46,429 bases of DNA from an uncultured Clostridia bacterium (GTDB lineage Bacteria; Bacillota; Clostridia; Christensenellales; CAG-314), in assembly GCA_947625115.1 (NCBI GenBank), contig CANQND010000012.1, forward strand, positions 1 through 46,429, read 5' to 3'. Of this stretch, positions 8,001 to 16,310 are shown one piece after another. A model generated the notes under the pieces. It had not been told where the DNA came from, searched no databases, and saw only the letters and a program-made list of their open reading frames with translations. The translations under genes and the position numbers were made by a program. Within the stretch, counting starts at the first letter, position 1. Every line of letters begins with the position of its first letter.

Positions 8001-9328
8001 TCGCCTATCAATTCGCCTATGGGCAAATTCATAAACTTGCTCATCAACAAATCGGAGTCGCCGCTCGTCAGCATACCTACCGTAACGTCGGCAATGGCGG
8101 CGTAAACTCCCGTTGCGGGTACGTAACTCACTCCGTCGATAACCAATTCGTCGGCGTGGTCGTGTTCCTCGGTGCATTGCGTGTACCAAGCAAAGCCGAA
8201 ACAGTCCATATCGTGAGTGTGTTCCTCTTTGCCGCAGGTGTAGTCGGGCGCGTCGCCGCATTCGTCAGTGTGAGTGTGTTCCTCTTTGGTACAGCACAGC
8301 CGCGCCTCGTAAACTTCCGCTTCCTTTTCGGGGTCGTCGTCTGCTATCGACAGGGCGTAGCCGTCCTCTTTGGATAGCAACGTCACGTTGTCTTTCGTAA
8401 TTGAGGTGGCGGTGTAGCCCTCCGCGCTTGCAAGTTTGTTGCGTTGCAAGCTCACCAAGCCGCCGAGGTACACCCCGTTGAGAATGTCGTCGGGGTTGAG
8501 GTTGCCCTCTTCGTCTATCAAGTCGGTTATGGCGTTGTCGCCGAGGAAAGCCGTCAGATATTGACTGCCGTCGCCCAACAGTTCCGTCAAGGGCAGTTTG
8601 CCGAGTTCGTCGAACGCGCCGCCCTCCTTAAATTGCAAAAACATATTGCCCGTCAGTCCGCCGCCCACAAGGGGTCCCAATTTGGCTTGACCGACAGCCC
8701 ACATCAAGGAGTTGTCCTCCGTTCCCTGTTCTGCGTCGGCAAAGGTGCGTTCCAACGGCAACATTCCGAGTGCCACTTCCGCAATGCGCACTTCCGCCAG
8801 AACTGTTGCAATGCCGTTTTCCGCAAACAGTTCCGAAACGGAGTACGCCGAGAGTTTTTCCAAAAGGGTATCGGGGAACATCGGCTCGGCACTGCCGTCC
8901 TCGCCGTCCGAACCCGTAAACATATTTATCAACGCGGGGATAACGCTTACTTTTATCTGAGCTTGCGCCTGTTCCCTATCGCCGCCTATCAATTCAAAAA
9001 TAGGTATGTCAAGCACTTCCTGCGGCACTTGTTTGCCGCCGAAAAGCTCGTTTGGATCTATTTGGTAGGTTTCGCAAAAGTCGCCGAAAGTAAAGTACTT
9101 GCCGTTTTCGCCAATGCCCAACTTTTCGCGATAGAGCGCGCTTACCGAGTTGTAGATGTCGTACAGCGACAGTTGTGCAAGTTCGCCCAAATATTTGTCG
9201 CTGTCGGGAATCCAATCGCCGGGTTTGGCGACGGTGGCGGCGAATAGCAGTCCTCCGGCAACGGCTCCGAAAACGAGTATGATACCGAATATGACTCCCA
9301 AAAAGAACGCCAAAATTCTTCTGCCCAT
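5096..9328 (-). CDS. Giant membrane-anchored repeat protein with His/Cys loops
   Basis: Not assigned to a known family. A 1410-residue acidic protein. Residues 5-33 form a single hydrophobic segment after MGRR, an uncleaved anchor or signal peptide, and no LPXTG motif is seen. Residues 40-340 are unique. From about 240 on, short units such as LPIGELIG, YTIADLM and MYLGQLLGY recur, with clear 85-90 residue repeats from about 785 to 1045 (each with VTGxMxKLA, TLxDVMG, LGNMxEAI and YLGxxxGY). Five inserts (near 345-390, 522-542, 676-712, 1085-1123, 1248-1285) are rich in CxxEEHTHxxxC-like motifs and usually end CYGFVW. An AGAGGT site precedes the ATG. It lies 12 bp after gdpD in one operon. Likely a surface or cell-envelope protein. 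Metal binding by the His/Cys inserts is inference. Confidence 0.85.
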   Translation of the reverse strand: MGRRILAFFLGVIFGIILVFGAVAGGLLFAATVAKPGDWIPDSDKYLGELAQLSLYDIYNSVSALYREKLGIGENGKYFTFGDFCETYQIDPNELFGGKQVPQEVLDIPIFELIGGDREQAQAQIKVSVIPALINMFTGSDGEDGSAEPMFPDTLLEKLSAYSVSELFAENGIATVLAEVRIAEVALGMLPLERTFADAEQGTEDNSLMWAVGQAKLGPLVGGGLTGNMFLQFKEGGAFDELGKLPLTELLGDGSQYLTAFLGDNAITDLIDEEGNLNPDDILNGVYLGGLVSLQRNKLASAEGYTATSITKDNVTLLSKEDGYALSIADDDPEKEAEVYEARLCCTKEEHTHTDECGDAPDYTCGKEEHTHDMDCFGFAWYTQCTEEHDHADELVIDGVSYVPATGVYAAIADVTVGMLTSGDSDLLMSKFMNLPIGELIGDSVTVDGLLENFVNYTIADLMSGSVFDGLYLGQLLGLSRVETDASDYSATDVPNVLRKELSDGELYVKQEDGIWYQAKLTCRNEEEDHVHDESCFGYVWKTESEEDATGIYAALADLTVGELMGGDSNVLMDKVTNIPLKDLLEGQEMSGIFENLSDMTIGELMNGGIDSMYIGQLMGFERTEIEKPAGEVTELYKTQPHGEEDEVAKYVVLDEEGNVLGLSPDNKTWYQGKLICAIEEHTHGEECGVAPEYTCGKEEHSHNVAGCYGFVWTNGEEEVKDLTEVFANKQINDMNDLNGMIDTLTLSQVMGGEEKIPSQLRSLKDTTVGNLGAAINSLHVGELMGYTKTEEGWLDGNGEPVTGIMAKIADKTVEGLSTLDIMKYTLGEVMGDKIPKQLQGLKDAPLGNMSEAIDDLYLGGVLGYTQGELLDGQDEKYHWYTDEEMGTEVTGMMSKLANEKIGNLGNLNETIKSFTLNDVMGEDIPDVLKSLGDTELGNMNEAINNMYLGDFFGYEKGDELEPDSGKYVWTKDGETVTGMMGKLANEKVSNLGNLNETIQTFTLSDVMGKDIPAALQSLADVPLSELGGKIDQMYLGALLKYVRKPVDTSTYTDVANTDGQVKQKPDTDSYARLDGETWYDATLNCTNKENSHTHNADCYRFNWYTLNCTAPEHGDNHDDGCYTLADGILGRIARLRMDELSGDNLTNIVNDTPLGDVLDLENSNGLLKELAQVKIGELSGELDAIYVGIAMNYKRKQVDVSGKSPELVVKDETPGRLRHDQIYKSADGSELYFLDTKHNVYYEAQLTCKQSEGRDHSHNFTCYGFVWYNCFETGPDHVHGEGCEAVKGLNGKISNLRIDELNGTSLSNIATSLTIGDLIDSGMMEMNDNENIYKLAVVFCPDEITTIGDYITQNALSGGNLTFEKYWRDKHSWNGELTSEQIEHRDVWKQIPLKDFISTLLNAFTFKKG

Positions 9329-9340
9329 AGTTTACCTCTG

Positions 9341-10093
9341 TTATTGCAAAATGTCCTTTCTCTCGGGGAGAAAAGAATCGAATATTATATTGTCGAAGCA
9401 GTCGCGCAATTCTTCAAATTGTTTTTGACTGCGTATTGTCCAACACAAAATGGGAATTTTTTTTGCGTAGCGTTGTACCGCTTTGTTGTTGCGGATAGTG
9501 GCGGCGTCGTAGGCAATAAATTGACTTCCGTTCCATTTGCAGAACAACAGGTTGCGCAACGTCCACCTTTGAAACGGAGTAAGCCAACCCTCGAAGTTGC
9601 AGGACAGTTCGCCCCTTATCACTTCGGGCGCGTGTACCTTGAACCACCTTATGATAAAGGGACTGAACGACTCCACGCAAAAATTGCCTTTGTAGTTTTT
9701 CAACGCGTCGTAGGTTTTTTGTTCTATTTCGCCCACTTTGCGGTGAGGCTTTATTTCCACGACGATGTTCGCGCCGTTTGCCGCCTGTAAAAATTCCTCA
9801 AATGTGGGTATAAAACAGTCCGTGCCGAGCAAGCGCAGTTGGCGCAGCTTGTCAAATTCGAGTTCCCTAACGGACTCTTTCGCCCCCGTGAGGCGTTCCA
9901 GCGTAGCGTCGTGAAAGACGACGAGCTTGCCGTCCTTTGTCATTTGTACGTCCGTTTCTATCGCAAAGCCGTTTTGCGCCGCCTTGATAAATGCGGGCAA
10001 GGAGTTTTCAGGTACGGTTACGTTATCAAACAGACCCCTGTGGGCGACATAAATGTCCGTCAGCCATTTGTATTCTTGTCTAATCAATTTCAA
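9341..10093 (-). CDS. Glycerophosphodiester phosphodiesterase
   Basis: Hydrolyses glycerophosphodiesters to glycerol-3-phosphate and an alcohol, using a metal-dependent TIM barrel. Seen: HRG at residues 18-20, PENS at 28-31, ETD at 46-48, HD at 61-62 and EIKP at 113-116, the expected catalytic and metal-binding set. Its 250 residues are a standard length, with no signal peptide, so it is probably cytoplasmic. AGAGGTTGAA precedes the ATG. It is first in a minus-strand operon, 12 bp before the giant repeat protein. The two share a promoter at 10126-10154, although a functional link between them is not evident from sequence. Confidence 0.93.
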   Translation of the reverse strand: MKLIRQEYKWLTDIYVAHRGLFDNVTVPENSLPAFIKAAQNGFAIETDVQMTKDGKLVVFHDATLERLTGAKESVRELEFDKLRQLRLLGTDCFIPTFEEFLQAANGANIVVEIKPHRKVGEIEQKTYDALKNYKGNFCVESFSPFIIRWFKVHAPEVIRGELSCNFEGWLTPFQRWTLRNLLFCKWNGSQFIAYDAATIRNNKAVQRYAKKIPILCWTIRSQKQFEELRDCFDNIIFDSFLPERKDILQ

Positions 10094-10125
10094 CCTCTTT
10101 TATCCGTTGTGTCAACTAAATATAC

Positions 10126-10154
10126 ATTATAATATGATTTGGATATTTTTGCAA
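10126..10154 (-). promoter_or_regulatory. Promoter of gdpD operon
   Basis: On the minus strand TTGCAA (10154-10149), 17 bp, TATAAT (10131-10126). Transcription should begin near 10119, giving a leader of about 26 nt with an AGAGGT ribosome binding site. It is divergent from the lepA promoter at 10221-10249. Confidence 0.7.
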
Positions 10155-10220
10155 TAAAATATAGCAAAAAAAACCATAATACAAAACAATTTGTTCCGCC
10201 CCGAAAAATTATCCAACTCG

Positions 10221-10249
10221 TAGACAAAAGCCGATTTTTACTGTATAAT
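10221..10249 (+). promoter_or_regulatory. lepA promoter predicting a leaderless mRNA
   Basis: TAGACA (10221-10226), 17 bp, TATAAT (10244-10249). Position +1 is expected at 10256, exactly the A of the lepA ATG. There is no Shine-Dalgarno sequence upstream (tgaact precedes ATG). Confidence 0.75.
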
Positions 10250-10255
10250 TGAACT

Positions 10256-12055
10256 ATGTCACAGCGTAACACACGTAATTTTTGCATAATCGCACATATC
10301 GACCACGGAAAAAGCACCCTCGCGGACAGGTTAATGGAGTACACGGGGCAGGTAGCCAAGCGCGATCTGGAAGCGCAAATGCTCGATTCGATGGACATCG
10401 AGCGCGAACGCGGCATAACCATCAAGCTCACCCCCGTGCGAATGACCTACTCCAAGGACGGCGTGGACTACACGCTCAACCTCATCGATACACCGGGGCA
10501 TGTGGACTTCAACTACGAGGTTTCCCGTTCTCTCGCCGCGTGCGAGGGCGCGTTGCTCGTTGTGGACGCGTCGCAGGGCGTAGAGGCGCAAACCCTCGCC
10601 AACTGTTACCTCGCGTTGGAAAACGACTTGGAAATCATTCCCGTTATCAACAAGATAGATTTGCCCTCGGCGGACGTGGAGGGGACGAAAAAGGAAATCG
10701 AGGACGCGATAGGTCTGGACGCAAGCGCGGCTCCGCTTGTTTCCGCCAAAGAGGGCATAAACATCAAAGACGTGCTGGACGCCGTGGTGGACATTGTTCC
10801 GCCCCCGTCGGGCGACGTTGACGCGCCGCTGAAAGCGTTGATATTCGACTGTCAGTACGACAACTACAAGGGGGTCATTATCTTTACGCGTATCGTGGAC
10901 GGCTCCGTTAGCGTAGGTACGCAGATAAAGATGTTTCAAACCGCGGGCAAGGTGTTCGACGTGACGGAAGTGGGCATTTTCGCCCCTGCAATGCAACCCG
11001 TTCAAAGCCTGTGCGCGGGCGACGTCGGCTACATCTGCGCAAGCATAAAAACCGTTTCGGACACGCGCGTGGGCGACACCGTGACGGACGCCAAACGCCC
11101 CTGCGACAAGCCGTTGCACGGCTACAAAGAAGTTAAACCGATGGTTTTTTGCGGCATTTTCCCCGCGGACGGCAGCAAGTACAACGATTTGAAAGACGCA
11201 TTGGAAAAGCTAAAACTCAACGACGCTTCGCTCACCTACGAACCCGATACCTCCGTTGCGTTGGGCTTCGGCTTCCGTTGCGGTTTTTTGGGGCTGTTGC
11301 ATATGGAGATAATACAGGAACGCTTGGAGCGCGAGTTCGACCTCGATCTCGTTACCACCGCGCCCAGCGTGGTGTACAAGGTGTTTACCACTCAGGGCGA
11401 AGTGCTTATGATAGACAACCCCACCAAGTTGCCGCCGCCCACACTTATCGAGCATATCGAAGAACCCATCGTAAAGGCGGAAATATTCTCTCCGCCCGAG
11501 TACGTAGGCGACGTTATGGGGCTTTGTCAGGACAAGCGCGGCACGTTTATCGATATGACCTATTTAGACAAGCACCGCGTAAAGATAACTTACGACATTC
11601 CTCTCAACGAGATAATCTACAACTTTTTCGACACGCTCAAATCGCGCACGCGCGGCTATGCCAGCTTAGACTACGAACTGAAAGGTTTTGTTACGGGCAA
11701 ACTTGTGCGTATGGATATGTTGCTCAACGGCGAAGTGTGCGACGCGCTGTCCGTTATCGTCAACGAGGAACGCGCCTACGCGCGCGGACGGCAGATGGCG
11801 GAAAAGCTCAAAGAGGCTATTCCCCGTCAGATGTTTGAAATTCCCATTCAGGCGGCGATAGGCAACAAAATAATCGCGCGCGAAACGGTAAAGGCGTTGC
11901 GCAAGGACGTGCTTGCCAAGTGCTACGGCGGCGACATAACGCGCAAAAAGAAGCTGTTGGAAAAGCAAAAAGAGGGCAAAAAGCGTATGCGTCAGGTTGG
12001 TTCGGTAAGCGTTCCGAGCGAGGCGTTTATGTCCATTCTGAAAATAGACGACTGA
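10256..12055 (+). CDS. lepA: Elongation factor 4 (LepA)
   Basis: Ribosome-associated translational GTPase that acts on stalled or mistranslocated ribosomes and in 30S biogenesis. Seen: the G1 loop AHIDHGKST (13-21), DTPGH of G3, NKID of G4, then the beta-barrel, EF-G III/V-like domains and the LepA-specific C-terminal domain (ending near FMSILKI). Its 599 residues equal the family norm. The start is fixed because [13 protein letters not shown] must begin within about 10 residues of the N-terminus. No ribosome binding site is present and the promoter spacing implies a leaderless transcript. It heads a likely operon with an aldo/keto reductase (28-bp gap) and hemW (37-bp gap), a lepA-hemW association common in bacteria. 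Confidence 0.98.
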   Translation: MSQRNTRNFCIIAHIDHGKSTLADRLMEYTGQVAKRDLEAQMLDSMDIERERGITIKLTPVRMTYSKDGVDYTLNLIDTPGHVDFNYEVSRSLAACEGALLVVDASQGVEAQTLANCYLALENDLEIIPVINKIDLPSADVEGTKKEIEDAIGLDASAAPLVSAKEGINIKDVLDAVVDIVPPPSGDVDAPLKALIFDCQYDNYKGVIIFTRIVDGSVSVGTQIKMFQTAGKVFDVTEVGIFAPAMQPVQSLCAGDVGYICASIKTVSDTRVGDTVTDAKRPCDKPLHGYKEVKPMVFCGIFPADGSKYNDLKDALEKLKLNDASLTYEPDTSVALGFGFRCGFLGLLHMEIIQERLEREFDLDLVTTAPSVVYKVFTTQGEVLMIDNPTKLPPPTLIEHIEEPIVKAEIFSPPEYVGDVMGLCQDKRGTFIDMTYLDKHRVKITYDIPLNEIIYNFFDTLKSRTRGYASLDYELKGFVTGKLVRMDMLLNGEVCDALSVIVNEERAYARGRQMAEKLKEAIPRQMFEIPIQAAIGNKIIARETVKALRKDVLAKCYGGDITRKKKLLEKQKEGKKRMRQVGSVSVPSEAFMSILKIDD

Positions 12056-12083
12056 TTTCAATTGCGGCAAGGGAGGCAGAAAT

Positions 12084-12911
12084 ATGCTAAAAGATTTCGT
12101 TACTTACGACGGCGTTTCCGTACCCGCGGTGGGGCTGGGAACTTGGCAGAGCGCGCCCGCCGATTGCTACAACGCCGTGCGTTGGGCTTTGGACGCGGGC
12201 TATCGTCACATAGACACCGCGCACGCCTACGGCAACGAGGCGGACGTGGGCAGAGCCGTCAGGGACAGCGGTATTCCCCGCGAACAGGTGTTTATCACCA
12301 CCAAATTGCCCTCTCACATAAAGGACGAAAAGGGAACGGAACGGCACCTGACGGAATCGTTGCGCAATCTCGGAATGGACTACGTGGATTTGTATCTCAT
12401 ACACGCGCCGTGGCCGTGGTCGGAAATAGGCAAAGATTGCACCGAGGGCAATATCGTTGCTTGGCGCACGATGTTGGATCTGCAAATAAGAGGTTTCATA
12501 CGCTGTTGCGGAGTGTCCAACTTTTTGCCCACCGACATAAAACCGCTGTTGGAAGCAACGGGTACAATGCCCGCCGTCAACCAAATTCGCTATTTTATCG
12601 GCAACACTCAACGCGAAACCACTTTCTACTGTCAGGAAAACGGCATTTTGGTGGAGGCGTACTCGCCCCTTGCCACGGGCAACATTCTGGACAACGACGT
12701 TTTGGCGGAGATTGCCGCGCGGTATAACGCTTCGGTGGCGCAACTGTGCATTGCCTACTGCCTGCACAAGGGGACGTTGCCCCTGCCCAAATCCGTCAAC
12801 AAGGCGCGGATAGAGCAGAATTTGGCGGTGGACTTTGCCCTTTCGGAGAGCGACGTCGCGCTTTTGGACGGAATGGACGGCATAGGACCGTTCCGCAAAC
12901 TGCGCAGTTAG
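12084..12911 (+). CDS. Aldo/keto reductase
   Basis: NADPH-dependent carbonyl reductase of the AKR superfamily, close to the 2,5-diketo-gluconate reductase-like group. The catalytic tetrad is intact: D44 and Y49 (in HIDTAHAYGNE), K74 (TTKLPS) and H107 (YLIHAPW). The cofactor-binding stretch PLPKSVNKARIEQNL near the C-terminus is also present. Its 275 residues are normal. An AGGGAGG-type site (aagggaggcagaaat) precedes the ATG. It lies between lepA and hemW in the same direction with short gaps. The physiological substrate cannot be read from sequence. Confidence 0.93.
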   Translation: MLKDFVTYDGVSVPAVGLGTWQSAPADCYNAVRWALDAGYRHIDTAHAYGNEADVGRAVRDSGIPREQVFITTKLPSHIKDEKGTERHLTESLRNLGMDYVDLYLIHAPWPWSEIGKDCTEGNIVAWRTMLDLQIRGFIRCCGVSNFLPTDIKPLLEATGTMPAVNQIRYFIGNTQRETTFYCQENGILVEAYSPLATGNILDNDVLAEIAARYNASVAQLCIAYCLHKGTLPLPKSVNKARIEQNLAVDFALSESDVALLDGMDGIGPFRKLRS

Positions 12912-12948
12912 TTTTACTGCTCGGAGAAAAATCAAACGGTGGTGTAGG

Positions 12949-14079
12949 GTGAACAAAACAGACGAATATTCTTTGTACGTTCATATACCTTTTTGCAAAG
13001 CGCGGTGCGGCTACTGCGCTTTTTCTTCCTGCACCGATTTTTCTCTCGTCAAGAGCTATTTTGAAAAACTTTTCGGCGAGGCGGATCGTTACTCCGACAA
13101 GACCCGACCGATACGCACTCTTTACGTCGGCGGCGGAACTCCGTCCTCTCTTTCAACGCGCTACATTGACGCGCTATTTTGTAAACTGCGCGATTGTTTC
13201 GATATGTCCCGCACCTGCGAGATAAATTTCGAGTGCAACCCCGAAAGCACCTCCGACGAGTTGCTTGATTGTCTTGCGGACAACGGAGTTACCCGATTGA
13301 GCTTCGGTCTGCAATCGGTAAACGACGCCACTTTGAAAGCGATAGGGCGGTTGCACACCTACGGCGAATTTCTTTCCGCTTTGGAGCGCGCGCTTTTGCG
13401 CGGCTTTGCCGACGTAAACGCCGATCTCATCATCGGTCTGCCCGAGGAGCAATCGCAATTTATCCGCTCGGTAAAAACCGTTGCCAAGTTGCCCCTCACT
13501 CACGTGAGTATGTACGCGTTGGAATTGCACCCCGAAACGCCGCTGTGGAAGCGTTTCAATGGCAAATCGCCCGCAAGCGACGACGAAATGGCGGATATGT
13601 ACGACGAAGCGTTGCTCATTTTACGCGAAAAGGGGTTCATTCGGTACGAAATTTCCAACTTTGCCCAAGCGGGGCGCGAGTGCAAACATAACCTTAACTA
13701 TTGGCGCGAGGGTCGCTATTTCGCGTTGGGTGCCTCGGCAAGCGGTTTTGTGGAAAACGTTCGCTTTACCAACGCCCGAGATATACGCGATTACCTGTCG
13801 TTGCCCCTCGAAAGACTGCGCGACGGCAGTTGCGAGGAAGTAACCCTTGCCGAACAGGCAAAGGAATTTGTTATGCTCGGTTTGCGCTTGGTTAGCGGTG
13901 TGAGCCTCTCGGAGTTTGCCGAGCGTTTCGGTCGCACCTTTTGCGACTATTTCCCCTCGGCAAAAAGGTTAAATAAACTTGGTTTGTTGCTCTTTGACGG
14001 GGATAACGTGCGCGTTCCCGACGACAAATTTTACGTTTCAAATTCTATTGTGGCGGAACTTTGGTCGGACGTCGATTGA
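12949..14079 (+). CDS. hemW: Radical SAM HemW-like protein
   Basis: HemW family, once called oxygen-independent coproporphyrinogen oxidase-like. HemW proteins are heme chaperones with a radical SAM fold. Seen: the CxxxCxxC cluster motif C16-C20-C23 in PFCKARCGYCAF, followed by GGGTPSSL and an HNLNYW-containing middle, with a HemN C-terminal-like domain. Its 376 residues match HemW rather than HemN (about 450). The start is GTG 12949, since PFCKARC must be near the N-terminus and no closer ATG exists. It is last in the lepA operon. No other heme gene is in the window, so true heme handling is unproven. Confidence 0.92.
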   Translation: MNKTDEYSLYVHIPFCKARCGYCAFSSCTDFSLVKSYFEKLFGEADRYSDKTRPIRTLYVGGGTPSSLSTRYIDALFCKLRDCFDMSRTCEINFECNPESTSDELLDCLADNGVTRLSFGLQSVNDATLKAIGRLHTYGEFLSALERALLRGFADVNADLIIGLPEEQSQFIRSVKTVAKLPLTHVSMYALELHPETPLWKRFNGKSPASDDEMADMYDEALLILREKGFIRYEISNFAQAGRECKHNLNYWREGRYFALGASASGFVENVRFTNARDIRDYLSLPLERLRDGSCEEVTLAEQAKEFVMLGLRLVSGVSLSEFAERFGRTFCDYFPSAKRLNKLGLLLFDGDNVRVPDDKFYVSNSIVAELWSDVD

Positions 14080-14125
14080 GATTGTTTTGCGGCGCAACCA
14101 CCGCAGAAAATGGCGATTTATATAG

Positions 14126-14144
14126 TACTATTTCAGACATAATA
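14126..14144. promoter_or_regulatory. 19-bp inverted repeat, copy 2 of 3
   Basis: TACTATTTCAGACATAATA, which differs from the copy at 3037-3055 at three positions. It lies in the hemW-lysR gap, 54 bp before the lysR -35 box. Flanking bases (tatag before it) are also shared with copy 1. Confidence 0.45.
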
Positions 14145-14197
14145 CATTGAAACTTTCAAAAATAGCATATTTTCCCACAAATTTGCGCCTATTTATG

Positions 14198-14226
14198 TTG
14201 ATTTATTTGTTTCAGTCTGTTATAAT
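14198..14226 (+). promoter_or_regulatory. Promoter of LysR-type regulator gene
   Basis: TTGATT (14198-14203), 17 bp, TATAAT (14221-14226). The expected leader is about 57 nt and contains the inverted repeat at 14241-14265. Confidence 0.7.
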
Positions 14227-14240
14227 AGCATAGTAAAATC

Positions 14241-14270
14241 TTTGTCCAACTTTGAATTGGACAAAATTTT
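14241..14270 (+). promoter_or_regulatory. Leader inverted repeat with T-run (attenuator or operator)
   Basis: TTTGTCCAA - ctttgaa - TTGGACAAA followed by ATTTTTCT. It sits between the promoter and the lysR start, so it could be a weak intrinsic terminator within the leader or a dyad bound by the regulator itself. The 9-bp stem is exact but AT-rich. Confidence 0.5.
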
Positions 14271-14289
14271 TCTAATTTGTAGGTGCAAG

Positions 14290-15165
14290 ATGAAACTTTT
14301 GCAAATGAGATATTTTCAAACCGTTTGCCGCTACGGCAGTATCACCAAGGCGGCGGAGGAATTGTTCGTAAGTCAACCGACGATTTCCTTTTGTCTGAAA
14401 GAGTTAGAGGACGAATTTGGCGTAAAGCTGTTTCACCGCAGACACAACAGATTGCAGTTGACGGTAGAGGGTCAGTTCTTTTTGGACAAGATCAACTACA
14501 TTTTGCAGTCGGTGGATTCGCTCTGTACGCAGATGAAAGATATGGGCAAAAATCACAACCACGTCAAGATCGCCGTCCCCGCAATGATAAGCACCTTTTT
14601 GTTTCCGCAGATGTTCAACGCCTTTACGCGAATGTACCCCGAAGTGGAGTTGGAGATGTTGGAAACGGGTTCGTTGCAGACTCGCAAGTTGGTGGACGCC
14701 AACTCCGTGGATCTGGGCGTAACCATTTCGGACAATTTTGTCACGGACAGTTACAACGTTCTGCCCCTTGTCACCACCGAGTTGGTATTTTGCGTAAGCA
14801 GAACTCACCCCTTGGCGGACAGAACGCATATATCTTTCAAGGAGCTTGCCAGCGAACACATCATCTTGTTCAAAGCGGACAGCTACCAAAACATATTTAT
14901 CAAGCGCGCCTTTTCGGAGGTGGGCGTAGAACCCAAAATTTTGCTTTACTCATCTCAACTGTACACGATAAAGGAATTTTTGAGTTACGGCTACGCGGGC
15001 GCGTTCCTGTACAGACAGGTCGCCGAAATGGACAAAGACTTGGTGTGCATACCTCTTGATCAAACGATAATGCAGGACATTGTTTTGATTTGGTCCAAGA
15101 GCGGCAGTCTTTACTCCGATTCGGAAAACTTCATCAGGTTTGCAAAACAATATCACTTTGAATAA
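14290..15165 (+). CDS. LysR-family transcriptional regulator
   Basis: An N-terminal winged helix-turn-helix (MRYFQTVCRYGSITKAAEELFVSQPTIS, residues 6-33) followed by a periplasmic-binding-like effector domain; 291 residues, the family norm. ATG 14290 is chosen over an in-frame ATG at 14242 because it has an AGGTG site 5-6 nt upstream and puts the helix-turn-helix at the usual distance from the N-terminus. Also, 14242 lies inside the leader hairpin. LysR regulators usually control themselves and a divergent or adjacent gene. Here the next gene, 15 bp on, is pyrophosphatase, and no divergent gene exists. The effector is unknown. Confidence 0.92.
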   Translation: MKLLQMRYFQTVCRYGSITKAAEELFVSQPTISFCLKELEDEFGVKLFHRRHNRLQLTVEGQFFLDKINYILQSVDSLCTQMKDMGKNHNHVKIAVPAMISTFLFPQMFNAFTRMYPEVELEMLETGSLQTRKLVDANSVDLGVTISDNFVTDSYNVLPLVTTELVFCVSRTHPLADRTHISFKELASEHIILFKADSYQNIFIKRAFSEVGVEPKILLYSSQLYTIKEFLSYGYAGAFLYRQVAEMDKDLVCIPLDQTIMQDIVLIWSKSGSLYSDSENFIRFAKQYHFE

Positions 15166-15180
15166 CGCAAGGAGTAAATT

Positions 15181-15717
15181 ATGAACATTTGGCACGATAT
15201 ATCCCGTAGCAGGATAAGCAAAGACGACTTTTACGCCGTCATAGAAATAACGAAAGGCAGCAAAATGAAATACGAGCTGGACAAGGAAACGGGCTTGTTG
15301 GTGTTGGACAGAATTTTGTACACGTCCACTCACTATCCCGCCAACTACGGCTTCATTCCGCGTACGCTTGCGGAGGACGGCGACCCGATGGACGTTTTGG
15401 TGTTGTGTTCCGAGCCGCTCTTGTCGCACAGCCTTGTGCGTTGCTATCCCATCGGCGTGATTATTATGAACGACAACGGGTCCTGCGACGAAAAGGTGAT
15501 AGCCATTCCTTTCACCGACCCCAACTACAACGGATACAAGTCCATCAAGGATCTGCCCCAACACATTTTCGACGAAATGCAACACTTTTTCCGCGTGTAC
15601 AAGGAATTGGAAAACAAGCCCACGTCGGTGTCGGAAGTACACGACGCTGAGGACGCAAAGGCAATAGTGCAGAAGTCCATCGACGAATACATCGAAAAAA
15701 TTCTTTCGCAAAGGTAA
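15181..15717 (+). CDS. ppa: Family I inorganic pyrophosphatase
   Basis: Hydrolyses pyrophosphate to drive biosynthetic reactions; soluble, Mg-dependent. Seen: [11 protein letters not shown] (22-32) with the family E and K residues, YPANYGF (52-58), DGDPMDVL (66-73) with the metal-binding aspartates, and [14 protein letters not shown] later. Its 178 residues are the prokaryotic length. A strong AAGGAG site precedes ATG 15181. It lies 15 bp after the lysR stop, so the two are probably cotranscribed, and it ends at a strong terminator (15759-15785). Confidence 0.96.
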   Translation: MNIWHDISRSRISKDDFYAVIEITKGSKMKYELDKETGLLVLDRILYTSTHYPANYGFIPRTLAEDGDPMDVLVLCSEPLLSHSLVRCYPIGVIIMNDNGSCDEKVIAIPFTDPNYNGYKSIKDLPQHIFDEMQHFFRVYKELENKPTSVSEVHDAEDAKAIVQKSIDEYIEKILSQR

Positions 15718-15758
15718 TTTCGCCCCTTTCGGTTTTACCTTTATTCCGTTTGAATGTC

Positions 15759-15785
15759 GCCCGCCCTATCGGCGGGCTTTTTTTT
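15759..15785 (+). terminator. Terminator after pyrophosphatase
   Basis: GCCCGCC-ctatc-GGCGGGC followed by at least eight T residues, a textbook intrinsic terminator. Confidence 0.95.
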
Positions 15786-16200
15786 TGCGCCAAACGTTGG
15801 AACAAAAGAAAAATTTTCAAAACAAACTTGTTTTTATGTGCGATACAACTTTTGTGCGCGATAAAAAGTCAAATTTATTTGTACAAACCAACCTCGTTAT
15901 TTATAGTGGAAGATTTATAGCGGAAAAAACAAGTTTAACAAAGAAGATAAAAATATACTACTGCCGTAGCAAAAATTGTAAACGTAAAAAATTATTTCTA
16001 TGCGCCAAACGTAGCAACAAAAAAATTTTCAGAACAAACTTTTTTTATGTGCGATACAGTTTCTATGCGCGCTAAAAAGACAATTTATTTATGCAAACCA
16101 ACCTCGTTATTTTTAACGGAAGAAATCAAGTTGTACAAAGAGAATAACAATCCTATAACAACTGCCGTAGTAAAAATTGTAAACGTAAAAAATTTTCGCG
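15786..16200 (+). repeat. AT-rich tandem duplication of about 215 bp
   Basis: Copy 1 runs 15786-16000 and copy 2 runs 16001-16200, roughly 80% alike by eye. Shared landmarks are TGCGCCAAACGT (15786 and 16001), ATGTGCGATAC, AAACCAACCTCGTTATTT, ACTGCCGTAG and TTGTAAACGTAAAAAATT (about 15977 and 16178). Base composition is far more AT-rich than the flanking genes. Copy 2 holds a 76-codon frame that is frameshifted in copy 1. Otherwise no gene is recognised in 15718-16398. Confidence 0.75.
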
Positions 16201-16277
16201 TACTTTTAGCAGAAACAGAAATCGAATCCGATATTTTTGGAGCCGCCGATAAAACGCAAGGCGGCGCGGCAGACTAA
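16047..16277 (+). CDS. Doubtful small ORF in tandem repeat copy 2
   Basis: 76 codons beginning MCDTVSMRAKK, with no ribosome binding site and no recognised family. The matching frame in repeat copy 1 (from the ATGTGCGATAC near 15836) starts alike (MCDTTFVRDKK) but loses frame before the end. That can mean a decayed duplicated gene or a chance frame in non-coding DNA. The end overlaps a GCCGCC/GGCGGC hairpin (about 16243-16266). Low confidence. Confidence 0.18.
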   Translation: MCDTVSMRAKKTIYLCKPTSLFLTEEIKLYKENNNPITTAVVKIVNVKNFRVLLAETEIESDIFGAADKTQGGAAD

Positions 16278-16310
16278 CGCAAAAGCCGCCGTGAGGTGTC
16301 TACAAAGCAA

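Noticed and set aside
6728-8377. A 549-codon plus-strand frame opposite the giant repeat protein
   Set aside because: Its repeats mirror those of the minus-strand protein, it lacks a ribosome site, and the minus frame has promoter, start and terminator in place.
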